64,000 nt of DNA from Papaver somniferum. Its lineage: Eukaryota; Streptophyta; Magnoliopsida; Ranunculales; Papaveraceae. The notes beneath the pieces were generated by a model. The model had not been told where the DNA came from. It saw only the letters and a list, made by a program, of their open reading frames with translations, and ran no database searches. The stretch spans positions 13,268,001 to 13,332,000 of the forward strand of contig NW_020621936.1 of assembly GCF_003573695.1 (NCBI RefSeq), read 5' to 3'. This document shows, piece by piece, positions 47,406 through 57,529 of this stretch; position 1 is the stretch's first letter, and every line of letters starts with the position of its first letter. The position numbers and the translations under genes are program-made.

Positions 47406-48690
47406 ACTGTCTTTTTTTATTTAAATTTGTTAAGGGCAATTTTGGTGAATGAGTGTGTTTTTTCTATTTTAGGGTAAATTCTCGAGTTATTTTTTATTTA
47501 CTAGATGTGTTATTATCCTTTCATTGTTTTGAGTAGAGATATTATTAGTCTCCTTACTTGTAAGAGAAAGACAACGAACAATTTTTTCATGGAATGAAAA
47601 ATTCACAGGCTCGTCTTCATTGAAGAGAGTATTTTACTTCTAGTACGTTTATTAATTCTTACTTGTCTTCGATCTTAGATCAGGACATATTCATGAATCC
47701 AGGTCCGATTATCTTTACCTTAACAATTCGTGTATCTTGCTTTTTTGTTATCAAGGTTTTCGTACTCTCTCTCAGGAAAGGTAGATAGTAATCGCAAAGT
47801 ACTCTTCGTTTCAGACTTTGTCTCAAGATAGATTATTCTTGAGAGGTGGTGAAGAATCCAGGTTTTTCATCTAGCTGAGTGTAAGTGTTCCGGATTTATT
47901 AGGTTTGCTAGATTTATCTATTGCAAACATATTTCAAAGCCTTGATCTTTGATCTAAAGGGAAAGCGAATAAGCTTATATGTTAGAGGTAGATTGGTATC
48001 AAAAGTGTTCACTTAGGTTGAAGCAACTATTACGCCGTAAGGGACGTTAGCTAAGAGAATCAATTGCGTAGAGCCTCGCGAGGTTCAAGAGACGTAAAGA
48101 GCACGATTGTAACTGATTCGCTTGGACAACGGATTTGGTCTCAACTACATTCCAGTCCGAAGACTTATAGAAGACTAGTGTCTGTAGAGGCTTAATATAG
48201 TTTGTGGTTCAAATCTAGACGAGGTCCCAGGTTTTTTTTGCTATCGTGGTTTCCTCGTTAACAAAAATTATGGTGTCTTGTGTTTTTCCCTTTCCACTTT
48301 AAACTGTTTATCTCTATAACAGAATTTACACAAGCAGTACGTTTTTCAATCTTAGTAGACACGTCCATATGAGACTTGTTTATTGTAGAATTCATATATT
48401 GTAAGATAGATACAAGTTTATTACTTCGCAGAATTCGGATGAGATTATTCAGATACGACTAGATTGATCTTGGATATTGACTTTTGAGATCGTCCAAGTA
48501 CTCTTCTTAACAATCAGATTCACAGAATCCATAATTTATACTTTCAGATCGAGAAGAGATAGAGGTATAAACTCTATACACATATTACCAAAGATCATTA
48601 AGTTGGTATGCTTGCAAGTGTATTAGGTTTTGTCCATACAAGCTTCCGAACGAAAAAACTGGTGTTGTACTTACCCTCTCCTTTTCAGAA
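47406..48690 (+). repeat. Related copia LTR, 3' part, plus orientation
   Basis: The block 48080-48300 ('gaggttcaagagacgtaaagag', 'gactagtgtctgtag', 'cgaggtcccagg') matches the 3' third of LTR K2 (3690-3910). It ends near 'ctccttttca' (48681-48690), followed by a strongly changed Met-type primer site ('gaatgatatct'). With the neighbour at 46951-47405 it forms a head-to-head pair of LTR pieces. Confidence 0.6.
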
Positions 48691-48849
48691 TGATATCTAC
48701 TTTGAAGGTCAAAATGTCTAACTCAAGTTCTTGGATTTGGAAATGCTTAAGTAAATTAAAGGTCTGAAATTGGTTTATTAAAACAGTATTTGGGAAGTGA
48801 GAGATGGTCAGAGTATTTTCATTTAGGACGACAATTTGATACCTACACT

Positions 48850-49330
48850 AGGAAGTAAGCTATCCTAATATAGTGACTCAACAAACAACTCCCTAACAAT
48901 TTTGGTTGATCTTATTGATCAAGTCAATAATAAGTGAAATTTTACTGTGATTGAATCATCGTTTCCAGCAAAAATTTGTAGGATTAATTTGTTCACAGAT
49001 AAACTCAATATTCTAAAGAAGGACAAACTAAGATGGAGCTTAACTACTTTAGGGGAATTAACATCTAAATCCGTGTACAATAATTCAACTCCTTAAATTT
49101 GAACGATTCTTTCTGGAATTTCTCCATGGAAGTTAGGAATAGCACAAAGAATTAAAAAAACTCACTAGAAATGTTTGCAAAATACTTTATCAACATTTTC
49201 TACCAACTTTCTGGATGTTTGTAAGAACCGAATGTAAAAGAGGATGAAATATTTATAGAATTTACCTAAACAAAAGGTTGTTTATCTGATAAAGAAATAT
49301 ATATTGAAGAGTTTTAGGAAAAAGAAAAAA
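48850..49330 (+). pseudogene. LINE ORF2 remnant: end of reverse transcriptase and zinc-knuckle-like region (first part)
   Basis: In mixed frames the plus strand reads words typical of plant LINE ORF2 after the reverse transcriptase: 'LIDQVNNK' (about 48908), 'KDKLRWSLTTLGELTSKSVY' (49018-49077) and 'FWNFSMEV' (49114-49137). Stops and frameshifts are frequent. The RNase H tail of the same type lies at 50640-50910 in the same orientation, beyond a MITE-like insert. I therefore read both as one LINE copy split by that insert. Confidence 0.6.
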
Positions 49331-49626
49331 TAACTAAGAGCATCTCCAATGGAGTATGAGTCTCTAAAAATATTGATGCCACATAGGATTGTAGAAACTT
49401 TTACCAAAAAAAAAACCTCTTCAGTGGTGGTTGGATAATTAAAATTTAATATGATATGGAAGTTTGAGTTTGGAGGAGAGCATGGATTTTTGGAAACTCT
49501 CATCCATACTCACGTCATCAATTTATTTCAGTTTTAGTTATTTTTTGGATTTTATGAATTAATTCTTCAACATATAATTGACAAACAATTAATGATAATC
49601 TCTCGAAATTAAACATTTAACAGAAG

Positions 49627-49770
49627 ATGGTTCAGTTGGTAGCCGAGCAACAAGCTGAGCACCAACCCCTTGTGAAGTCCATTGCTTCTCGTTGCAAGCT
49701 TGATTTACACGCCTGGTACCTGGATGATGGAACTATCATTGGCGACACAGTGGAGGTTTCTCGAGCTTAG
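49627..49770 (+). pseudogene. Captured reverse-transcriptase-like fragment containing a YLDD box (plus strand)
   Basis: The frame around 49650-49770 contains 'HAWYLDDGTIIGDT', a reverse transcriptase catalytic box with its usual surroundings in a plant repeat-associated RT-like family. It is a later part of the protein than the piece at 49771-50260, but lies on the opposite strand and ends in a stop at about 49770. No start or complete domain. Confidence 0.6.
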
Positions 49771-50260
49771 GACACTTACCTGCGAACCAAAGGTTGACAA
49801 CCCGAGTAATCGAAGCCACTAAATCGTATGACACTTCCGCTGCTGCACCACATAATACGTCGACTAAATGCTGAGCCCGCAAACCATGACGACCGCAAGA
49901 AGTTCCTCTAGGAAAACTCTTAATGGCACCAACAACAGCCCTTTGAGTAAACGGTTATTGGGTCACCAATTGCGACGTTATCCGGAATAGAGGGTGGAGG
50001 AGATGCTGGGTGTTTGGATTGCAACTCAGTCAAACTGTTCTCGTTGCGAGGTGTTGAACCGTTTGAAGACAAGACACGAATCGCAGCTGCAAAATGTCCA
50101 TAGCCAATCTTCTTGCGACAAGCACTTAAATTAGCCACTTCTGGCTTCTTTTTGCCATCCTTTTTGGCCGAGTACTGCTGGCATGGGAGGCGAAGCAGCT
50201 TGGAGATCAGAGTGAGGCAGCCCGTTGGTTCCTTCCAAGTAATTAATGCATGTTGGCTGC
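49771..50260 (-). pseudogene. Captured reverse-transcriptase-like fragment, earlier part (minus strand)
   Basis: On the minus strand an open frame runs from about 50260 to 49920 ('LRLPCQQYSAKKDGKKKPEV', then 'ACRKKIGYGHFAAAIRVLSS'). After a frame change it continues to about 49771 ('FPRGTSCGRHGLRAQHLVD'). These words belong to the region just before the catalytic palm in the same RT-like family as the YLDD piece next door. The two pieces are in inverted order inside one terminal-inverted-repeat element. Confidence 0.6.
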
Positions 50261-50639
50261 AACTCGAAGTCGCTTCATGTGGAATCCAAAATAAATATGG
50301 ATATGCCTATCAATACAAAATTTATATTGTATTTTATGCTATTAAATCCCCTATTTTTAGGTCTCCACACAGGATATATATCCATATTCCATTGAAGATG
50401 CTCTGAACAGCTAGCTATGAAAATTCAGCGGCACTTACAGTTTTGATCTCATGAAAAACATCTCTAAAAGGTCCTAGCCATGAAACCAGGAAGAGAAATA
50501 CCCAATAAGCAACAAACAAAAATAAAACACAAGATAAATGTAGATGCAACATGGATTGCAAAATAAACCCCAACTTTTTCCTTAATTCTTAAGGATGATG
50601 CAAGCACATTCGGAAGAGAAAGAGTAAGAGCATGACCAA

Positions 50640-50910
50640 CTACAACGGCAGATCCACAAGAAGCGAAAATTATGGGTCTACTTTAAACAACATTAGGCTA
50701 AGGAGGAAAACTTCAACAATTTTAGCATTGGATGTGACTGGGAGAGCCTGAATGACCATCCATCTCCCCGCGAAGTAGAGCTATTTGTGAGGAAACAGAC
50801 AAAATAGCTAAATTGGGTCACAGTGTTTCGAGAACGCAGTACTAGAGAAAATATTATAGCTGATTGTTTAGCTACAAATATTTATTTTGAGGAAATAGAT
50901 AAGCATTAAC
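50640..50910 (+). pseudogene. LINE RNase H tail (second part of the split LINE)
   Basis: Mixed-frame reading gives 'ADPQEAKIMGLL' (about 50650), 'NDHPSPREVELFVRK' (about 50750) and 'VFRERSTRENIIADCLA' (50822-50872), the usual end of a plant LINE RNase H domain. It stops with TAA near 50908. Same strand and right order relative to 48850-49330. Confidence 0.5.
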
Positions 50911-52484
50911 AAAACAGAACTAGTGACAAAACCTCTATGTGAACAAATTAGTGATAAGAAAAAACCGGTCATATTATTTCTACCAAATAAAAACCGTTTC
51001 AAATAAAACTGGGACAAAAACCCCAAGCCAAATAATAATGTGTAAATTTAGTTTTTGTTACTTTTAAAAAAGTCAAACATACCCTTCGACCTTTTCTTCT
51101 TCTTCTCTGATTTCTTCTTTCTTCTGTCTCCTTCTCCCACTACCATCATCACCATCAACAACAATGGAACTGCACCAGAAGAACGGCGCTGATTCGAGAG
51201 ATGAAGAATTCGAGAGACGTTTTCTCTTATTCATTTCCCTAAAACTGAGAAAAGAAGAAGCAGCAGTTGCCGCTGTTTTATCACCTGAAATTGAGAGTAA
51301 ATATCGTTGCTGCTGATCGAGAAATAGATCGAGAATTGGGAGATGAGAAAAGGGTAAGATAGAGGTGATGGACTTTGGTAAGATTCAAGATGGGTTGAAT
51401 CTGAGATTGCAAGAAATTGGATCTGCATCTCGCCTGGGGTTGATTCAGAAATTGAAACTTAGAGTTGAGTTAGATTGAGAAGATGTGAAGATGGGTTCTG
51501 CTAGCTTCTGTTGAATTCAGTTGTGGAGTTTTGGATGAACTGAAATGGGGATCTGGAGAAATTGAGGGTTTGTGTTGGTGCTCTTGAAGAAAAAAATAGG
51601 GATTTTCTGTCAATTCGAGAAATGAATGAGGCCGCTGGTGTTGAAGATGGATCTGAAGAATGATGGTGGTGGAATTATGAAACAGAGATGAGAAGAAATC
51701 GAAGATGAGCTGCTGTGGCTGCTGGTGATAATGAAATCAGTTAAGCGGAAATGTAACTGTAGATGATCGAAATGATGCATTAATGAACTTGGCAAACTAC
51801 GATTCGATTTGAGATGGGTTCTGGAGTCGCAAGATATTGTTGCTGGGCATATTCATATGAGAAAAGAATGAGAAGAAGATGAATAGAGTTTTTGGTGTTG
51901 CGTGTTGACTGAATTGATGCCTCATCTGCTATTGAAATTGCAGGTGACGATGGATTTTGACTAAGCAGTGGAAGTGTTTATTGGTGGTACTACAGTTCAG
52001 TGAGGTGGTCATGGAAGTGAAGAGAAGGAATTGAATAAGAAATGCAAGTTGTGTTGAGAACTGGTGTTTAAGAAGATGTAATGTTGATGCTGTTGTTGTT
52101 ACTGTGGTCTGATGGCAGAGATGTAGGTGCAGTTGTCTGGTGGTGTTAGCTCTAGCGCAAGGACTGGAATTGCAGGTTAAGCCATGGATTGCTGGTAGGA
52201 TTTAAACCAGTTGAAGCCTTGTGTTGGTTGGTATGCAGGATAAAGAAGATAATGGCATTGTCTTGTGAACTGAAATGATGCAGGTGGAGGTTATGGAGCT
52301 GTGAATGGGTTAAGAAGCTATGTGTCGCAGTGGTGGAATGTGGAGCTGTAGATGACAAGGAAATGGTGGTTGCTGCCATGGTTCAGCTGGAGCAGTGGAA
52401 ATCTAAACTTCAAGCACATTATAAACTTCAAGCACATTATAAACTTCAGATGGAGCAGTGGAAATCTAATAAGAAGAGGATGAC

Positions 52485-52608
52485 AGACAATGCTGAAGAT
52501 TTAGATTATATGGTCGTCGCTAGTATGGCAGAGGGGATGGTAGGAGCTGAGCTAGCAAATATTATTGAGGTTGTTTCCATTAATATGATGCGTGACGAAA
52601 GAACTGAG
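52485..52608 (+). pseudogene. Captured exon resembling the plastid FtsH-like (FtsHi) ATPase, with splice donor
   Basis: Within the frame 52330-52674 the segment reads 'EGMVGAELANIIEVVSINMM' and 'RDERTE', the conserved helix-rich C-domain of the AAA ATPase in FtsH family proteins, closest as I recall to plant FtsHi types. FtsH proteins are membrane AAA proteases of plastids and mitochondria. The match ends exactly at GAG|GTATAT (52606-52611), a good splice donor, so the piece was copied from genomic DNA and not mRNA. Upstream codons are unrelated and include a small tandem repeat (52389-52470). There is no Walker motif and no zinc site. Confidence 0.6.
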
Positions 52609-53216
52609 GTATATATAACCTGCTTTTTTATTTTAATCCATCTGTTTGAGTATATAGAATTGGTGATCTCGTAATTGTCTTAGTTATAAGGAAACTGTAG
52701 GATTCTTATTTTGTCTAGGTCACGCAAGTTAATGAATGGTAGATGTTTTAGCACTCTCAGTGTACGTTGGCATAGGTTTCAAGTATCTGAGGTGCACATC
52801 AATGGAACCCGCAATATGTTACGAATATTGATACTCTAGAATAGAGCCAGTTACTTGCATATCCTTAAAACACAAACAAAGTTATCTTGTATCTGCTTAT
52901 CTCTTTTTATTCTTCTCTGACTGAAAAATAGTTGTAGGTCTATATTTTTCAAGCACGAGTTTCAGAAGTTTCTTAAGTTTGATTAACTAATGAAGTTATC
53001 GTTTAATGTACCTTAACCAACGGACGATTTAGTCAAATTAGAAGGATCTCTGATGAGTTAAAAAGAGGGATCTGATTTTAAGTTGAAATGGTCAATGAAG
53101 CAGATGGTGCTGTTGTGGATAGACGGAGGATGAAAGTAGAGCTGAGTTACAGCAGATGATGTTGTAAACTAGAGAAGAAATGAAGCTTAAATGAAGTGCA
53201 GCTACTGATGAATTCT

Positions 53217-53304
53217 GATGAAACCAATTATGGTTTCATCTTATTTATGATGAAACCATAATCGGTTTCATCGTATTTATGATGAAACCAAAATCGGTTT
53301 CATC
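53217..53304. repeat. Palindrome cluster 1: three GATGAAACC-N6-GGTTTCATC units, 32-bp spacing
   Basis: Units at 53217-53240, 53249-53272 and 53281-53304 each have perfect 9-bp inverted arms and a 6-bp AT-rich loop (aattat, ataatc, aaaatc). The linkers are 8 bp each. The arms are unchanged while the loops differ. Confidence 0.9.
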
Positions 53305-53309
53305 TAATT

Positions 53310-53415
53310 TTTGGTCAGTGGTGGTGGTGGTCGTCGGCGGGTGTTGGCGATGTTGCTGGTTTTAGTCGGTGGTGGTTGGCGGTGGTCGACAATGGTGGTG
53401 CTGGCAGTTGATAAT
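53310..53415. repeat. GGT-rich array, first copy
   Basis: A run of GGTGGTGGT and GTCGGTGG units follows palindrome cluster 1. A similar, longer run follows cluster 2 (53610-53815). The palindrome-plus-GGT block therefore occurs twice with an offset of 303 bp. Confidence 0.8.
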
Positions 53416-53519
53416 ATGTGTTGTAGCATAGAGCATGGATCTGTGTTGTTGTGATGTTGTTGTATCCAAGACAACTGCAACATAAGATCCTTGTTGAATT
53501 TTTCTTATAGTTGAATTCT

Positions 53520-53608
53520 GATGAAACCAATTAGGGTTTCATCTTATTTTATGATGAAACCAAAATCGGTTTCATCGGATTTATAATGAAACCAAAATCG
53601 GTTTCATC
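53520..53608. repeat. Palindrome cluster 2: three further units
   Basis: Units at 53520-53543, 53553-53576 and 53585-53608 repeat the arms GATGAAACC and GGTTTCATC with loops aattag, aaaatc and aaaatc. The last unit has one arm change (AATGAAACC). The spacing is again about 32 bp, and the cluster is shifted 303 bp from cluster 1. Confidence 0.9.
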
Positions 53609-53609
53609 T

Positions 53610-53815
53610 AAATTTTGGTCAGTAGTGGTGGTGGTCGGTGGTGGCGGTGGTGGTCGGAGGTGGCGGTGGTGGTCAGCGGTGGCGGTGACGGTCGGAGGTG
53701 GCGGTGGTGGCGGCGGTGGGGGTCGGTGGCGGCCGGAGGTGGCGGCGACGATCAGAGGTGGTGGCGGCGGCGACGGTGGTGGTCGGTGGCGGTGGTAGAA
53801 GGTGGCGTTGCTTGT
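53610..53815 (+). repeat. GGT/GGC-rich array, second copy, G-quadruplex prone
   Basis: Nearly uninterrupted GGTGG, GGCGG and GGAGG units on the plus strand. It gives Trp/Gly/Arg-rich frames (53586-53798 and 53615-53824) that reflect composition only. The many G-runs would favour quadruplex formation in single strands. Confidence 0.8.
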
Positions 53816-54009
53816 TGGTGGTAATATAATAAGAATTAAAGTGGGGTTGATTTTTGTTTTTGTTGGGGTGATTTAAACTAAGAGGGTAATATAGACCAAT
53901 TATATTAAGTGGGGTTTTTGTGAACAATTTGTTTTGTTGGGGTTTTTGTGTATGGATAGTGACATCTTTGGGGTTTTAACTCGCGGACCGTTAACAAAAT
54001 CTAATTAAA

Positions 54010-54356
54010 AAGACAAATAGTCATAAAAACTCAAGGTGATCAAATTTGTGGTACAAAAACCCCACTAAGATGTTGGGATTCATTAAAACTTCATCTTAAA
54101 CTAAATCGATACAAAAACCCCAAATTTTAAAAAGTTGATACAAAAACCCCAAATTTCAAAATTGGGTTCATCAAATTTTATGATGAACCAAAAATTGGTT
54201 TCGTAAAATTCTACGAGGTTTCATCAAATTTTATGATGAAACCAAATTTTGGTTTCATTAAAATTTTGTTTTTTTGAGGTTTTTATATTACTTTTGTTTT
54301 GGCGGGTATTTTGTGGATGGATAGCGACACCTGATTTATAACTTGCGGACCGTTAA
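54010..54356. repeat. Short relative of the 51.0-54.0-kb unit
   Basis: Shares 'gtacaaaaacccca' starts (54051, 54110, 54140), degraded GATGAAACC/GGTTTCATC arms (54166-54272) and the right end 'atggatagcgacacct ... cttgcggaccgttaa' with the larger unit. It looks like an internal deletion derivative, that is, MITE-like. Confidence 0.55.
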
Positions 54357-54499
54357 AAAGAAAGAGAAAAACCTTTATTAGTGTTTAGGCACTTGTTAAA
54401 TTAATACAAACCTCTTAAGTGCTTTCCTTTTACTGGTATTTAGGCGCTTACTAAGTTAGTAAAAACCTTCGAAGTACAAACCCACTTATCAAACCTTTT

Positions 54500-54800
54500 A
54501 AGCAATCCTAACCGATCACGATGACATTGTTGTCCATTCAACTGCCCCGAAGCTACCGTGGATTGCATTCACTACATCGAGACAATCTCCTTTAAAGCGG
54601 AGATAAAGAATTTCCTTCTGCCTGGCTCATTTTATAGTTCCAATGTTGAAGCTCCCTACAATCTCCTTTAAAGCGGAGATAAAGAATTTCCTTCTGCCTG
54701 GCTCATTTTATAGTTCCAATGTTGAAGCTCCCTCTGCTCGATTATTGCCCCCAGCTCTATCTCCCTCTGCTCGATTATTGCCCCCAACTCTATCTCGCTC
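54500..54800 (-). pseudogene. LINE RNase H scrap with tandem duplications
   Basis: On the minus strand 54510-54620 reads 'FKGDCLDVVNAIHGSFGAVEW', the RNase H word set of plant LINEs. A 76-bp block starting 'acaatctcctttaaagcgg' occurs twice in tandem (54582 and 54658). A 33-bp block 'ctctgctcgattattg...' also occurs twice (from about 54731). No complete domain. Confidence 0.5.
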
Positions 54801-54809
54801 CCAGAAACC

Positions 54810-55780
54810 TCCTTGACAATTCCGTGTCATTAAACATAATCAGCCAAAACCTCATGAGTTTATTTTTTTCTTAATTAAAGATGCATCAATATTATTCTAT
54901 AAATATGCTTAAAGAGCAGTTTCCAAGATGCATAGTCCCCAATCCGAATATTCCTAACTTATCTTATTTTGGACTCTACCAGTATTAGGCTTATTTGGTA
55001 TTGTTGTGTCTTTTATAAAAGTGTTTTCCTGCTGTTATGTATAAAAAAAACAGTTGAACGTCTGGCAAAATCTGATCAAATTGTGTTTGGTAAAACATCA
55101 GATTCAATAATTATTGTTGTGGCAAATGACAAAAACATATCATCATTCATATATACATATGTATACAAATATATATATGTGAAAATAGTTTTATTTTATT
55201 TTATTGGGTTTAAAAACAATTAAACATTTTACAATTAAATACATTAATGCATATACGTAGATATAATATTATAATTACTATTATTATGATTGTTATAAAA
55301 AGTTATTTTACTTGACCACCTTTTGTTTTAGATATAATTTTCAAACAAAAAATCTTTCTAAAATTATATAATTATATAATATTTGCTCTTATTTTTATTA
55401 TTGATAAATTAAAACAAAAAGTTAAATGAAACGGTATATCATATCATAGAGTTCGAAGAGGAAAAATAATAATCTTTAAATAACATAATATAAGAAATAA
55501 GAGATTGATCATATATTATAAACTATAAACATACGGTTAATTTTTTGTCACTTATAATATAAAATATAGATAGAAAAAATAAATCAAGCCTTAAAATTAG
55601 ATGGACTAAAGCTTATGCTTTTGTAGTTTTCAAAGGCTCCTCTTCCCCAACTTTGAAAAGTTGGAGAATTATGGAAGTGGTTTGGATATAAAAACATCTT
55701 CAAAATATTTTATCGATCTCCCATATCAAAAATTATTACCGTATATGCGTTTCGAAAGTTCTTATTGGAAAAAAGAAAGC
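54810..55780. other. AT-rich intergenic stretch
   Basis: Very AT-rich with short TA runs (for example 55145-55180) and no coding signal that I trust. The frame 54969-55223 shows no family features. I see nothing else here. Confidence 0.5.
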
Positions 55781-57225
55781 ATTACCAAACCCAGCCTTGC
55801 AAATGAAAGTAATTCTAAGAATTACACCAGCTAGATATCCAGTTACTGAGAGAAATAACACCAACAACACCTGCAAAGTTAAGAGTCTAGGACTAACCAA
55901 ACCCTTTTGAAGACTAAAGAGTCAATAAACATATGTTGGACAGTTTCATTAGTATTGTCACAAAGGAAAATTAACATTTATAGTGTTGACACTTGACAGA
56001 CCTGGCCAATGTATTCCTAACATGTAAGTAATATGAACACACTTCCATCAAAAAATGAACAATTTCAGATGGTATATCATGGACAATTATTGCTTTGTGG
56101 GTTTAGACAGAAAATAACCCATTCTGAGCTGGAGTTCATTGATAGGTGCATTATTTGCACTATTTTGATGCTTTAATTCACTATCTTGATGTTAGTTTTC
56201 ATATCATTATACTTAGGTCATGTGCTCTGTTGTCCAGAATACTGTCTTTGCAACTGTAAAGTGCTGTTCTACTCCATTGTGCCGTCAGAGATGTTTATGG
56301 TGATGTAACCTCAAGGTGTATCAAACTCGTAAAAGATTTTGATTTTTTTGTTACAGCAAGTCGTGTTAGCGCCATCAAAAAGTCGAAGAAAGGTGTCCTT
56401 CAAGTCTAGCTGTCTAGGAAGAAGAAAACAAAGTTGTGTTTTACATATAATGTTTGGGTAATCATGTGGGTTTTAGTAACATGAAAGCTTTTGATATTGA
56501 CACCTACATATCCAGAAACACAGGTTGAGCATAAAGTGACAGCCTTTTATCTCGCTGGAACCTGAGGTAGGTTATTAGTTCTGAGCACAACTGCAATATT
56601 TGCCGCAGTAAGACCTTTCTATGTTTGACAATGGTCAGTATTAGAAGTAGAATTCTTGATTTGACTTGTAGGATGTGCAGTGCTTCCAAGGCGAAAGACA
56701 TAGTTGAGGTGTTACAGCAGTATCTTAGTTCTGTATACTTTGCAGCGCGCAATACAAGACATAGTTGACTTGTATTGTTCTTGCTGAAAGCTTGCTCCTG
56801 ATCCATCTTGTTTGTTGCATACAATGAAGGTCTACAACCTTCTGCAGCAGCGAAGATTAGACTTAGAGAGTACCTCGACTAACTTGATGTTCTATGAGCA
56901 GTAGTTAGTTTGGTTACCCTTTGGCTAAAATACCTGGTTGCAAACCTAAGGAACTTGTTGATGGTAAGGTGATAGAAGCGAAGGAACAACTAGTGACTAG
57001 TGCAATTCGTTTTAAGTGAAACAACCAACAAGAATAATGGGCAGTGCATAAATACACCACGTGCTATCCAAAGGTGTTAGGGATCGCAACAAGGAGTTCA
57101 ACATACGGTTATTGTTTTACATCTGGATTAAATTGCTCTATTAGATATTTAGGTGATTTTGAGTTATAGAGGGACCTAGCCCTTGCACATTCATTGACAG
57201 AAGCTTGATACTACTACTAGGAACA
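55780..57225 (-). pseudogene. Decayed, internally shortened LINE (minus strand)
   Basis: At 57225-57170 the minus strand reads 'IKLLSMNVQGLGPS', the N-terminal endonuclease start of plant LINE ORF2 (usually 'SWNVQGLG'). At about 55985-55910 it reads 'LCDNTNETVQHMFIDS' and 'FKRVW', the zinc-binding region after the reverse transcriptase. Only about 1.2 kb separates words that are normally more than 2 kb apart, so the middle is largely deleted. It lies just downstream of the last exon I can assign to the gene at 57530-58271. Confidence 0.5.
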
Positions 57226-57529
57226 TACATTGTCTAAGGTGAACCAGAAAAATAGATATGGCAAGAAAGCACAGAAAACGCAAATAAATTTCAGTGTAAG
57301 ACAGATTAAGAGTTAGAAGAGCCTAAAATCGATTAAACAATATGGTGTTTCAAGTAAAGACTCAAGAGTAAGCATAGCCAATTTTAGATTTAAACAGACA
57401 AAGCATTAAGAAGCAAAGAGAAACTTAGTTAAATGACTATGGTGTATCATGTGTATATTTCACAGTGCAAATAACTTGATTAAGCTTATGGCAGGAAAGA
57501 ATGGTGATTAATACAGCAGAAGAACTAAC

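Larger units (their letters stand above)
49338..50403. mobile_element. MITE-like element (1.07 kb) with GAGCATCT terminal inverted repeats and captured gene pieces
   Basis: The left end GAGCATCTCCAATGGA (49338-49353) and right end TCCATTGAAGATGCTC (50388-50403) are inverted repeats with one mismatch. The flanking triplets are TAA and TGA, a possible decayed 3-bp target duplication as in PIF/Harbinger-type elements; the superfamily call is inference. No transposase is present. The interior holds two segments of a reverse-transcriptase-like gene, one on each strand. Confidence 0.65.
51014..54000. mobile_element. Unclassified repeat unit carrying a gene fragment, palindrome clusters and a GGT array
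   Basis: It is bounded by 'gggacaaaaaccccaa' (about 51011) and 'ttggggtttttgtg' (about 53937-53950), which are inverted relative to each other. It ends near 'cgcggaccgttaa' (53983-53995). A shorter unit with the same right end follows at 54010-54356. The interior holds a CT-rich leader (51060-51160), an FtsH-like exon (52485-52608), palindrome clusters (53217-53304, 53520-53608) and a GGT-rich array. No transposase or reverse transcriptase found. Class unknown; a Mutator-like carrier is one possibility. Confidence 0.4.

Noticed and set aside
53586..53927. Gly/Trp-rich and Pro/Thr-rich frames on both strands
   Set aside because: Composition effect of the GGT/GGC array.
54969..55223. 84-codon plus-strand frame in AT-rich DNA
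   Set aside because: No family, no codon bias and no neighbours; likely chance.
56504..56824. 106-codon minus-strand frame as a third exon of the host gene
   Set aside because: It lies within LINE debris, has no supported splice acceptor in phase with the exon-2 donor, and its composition is not protein-like.
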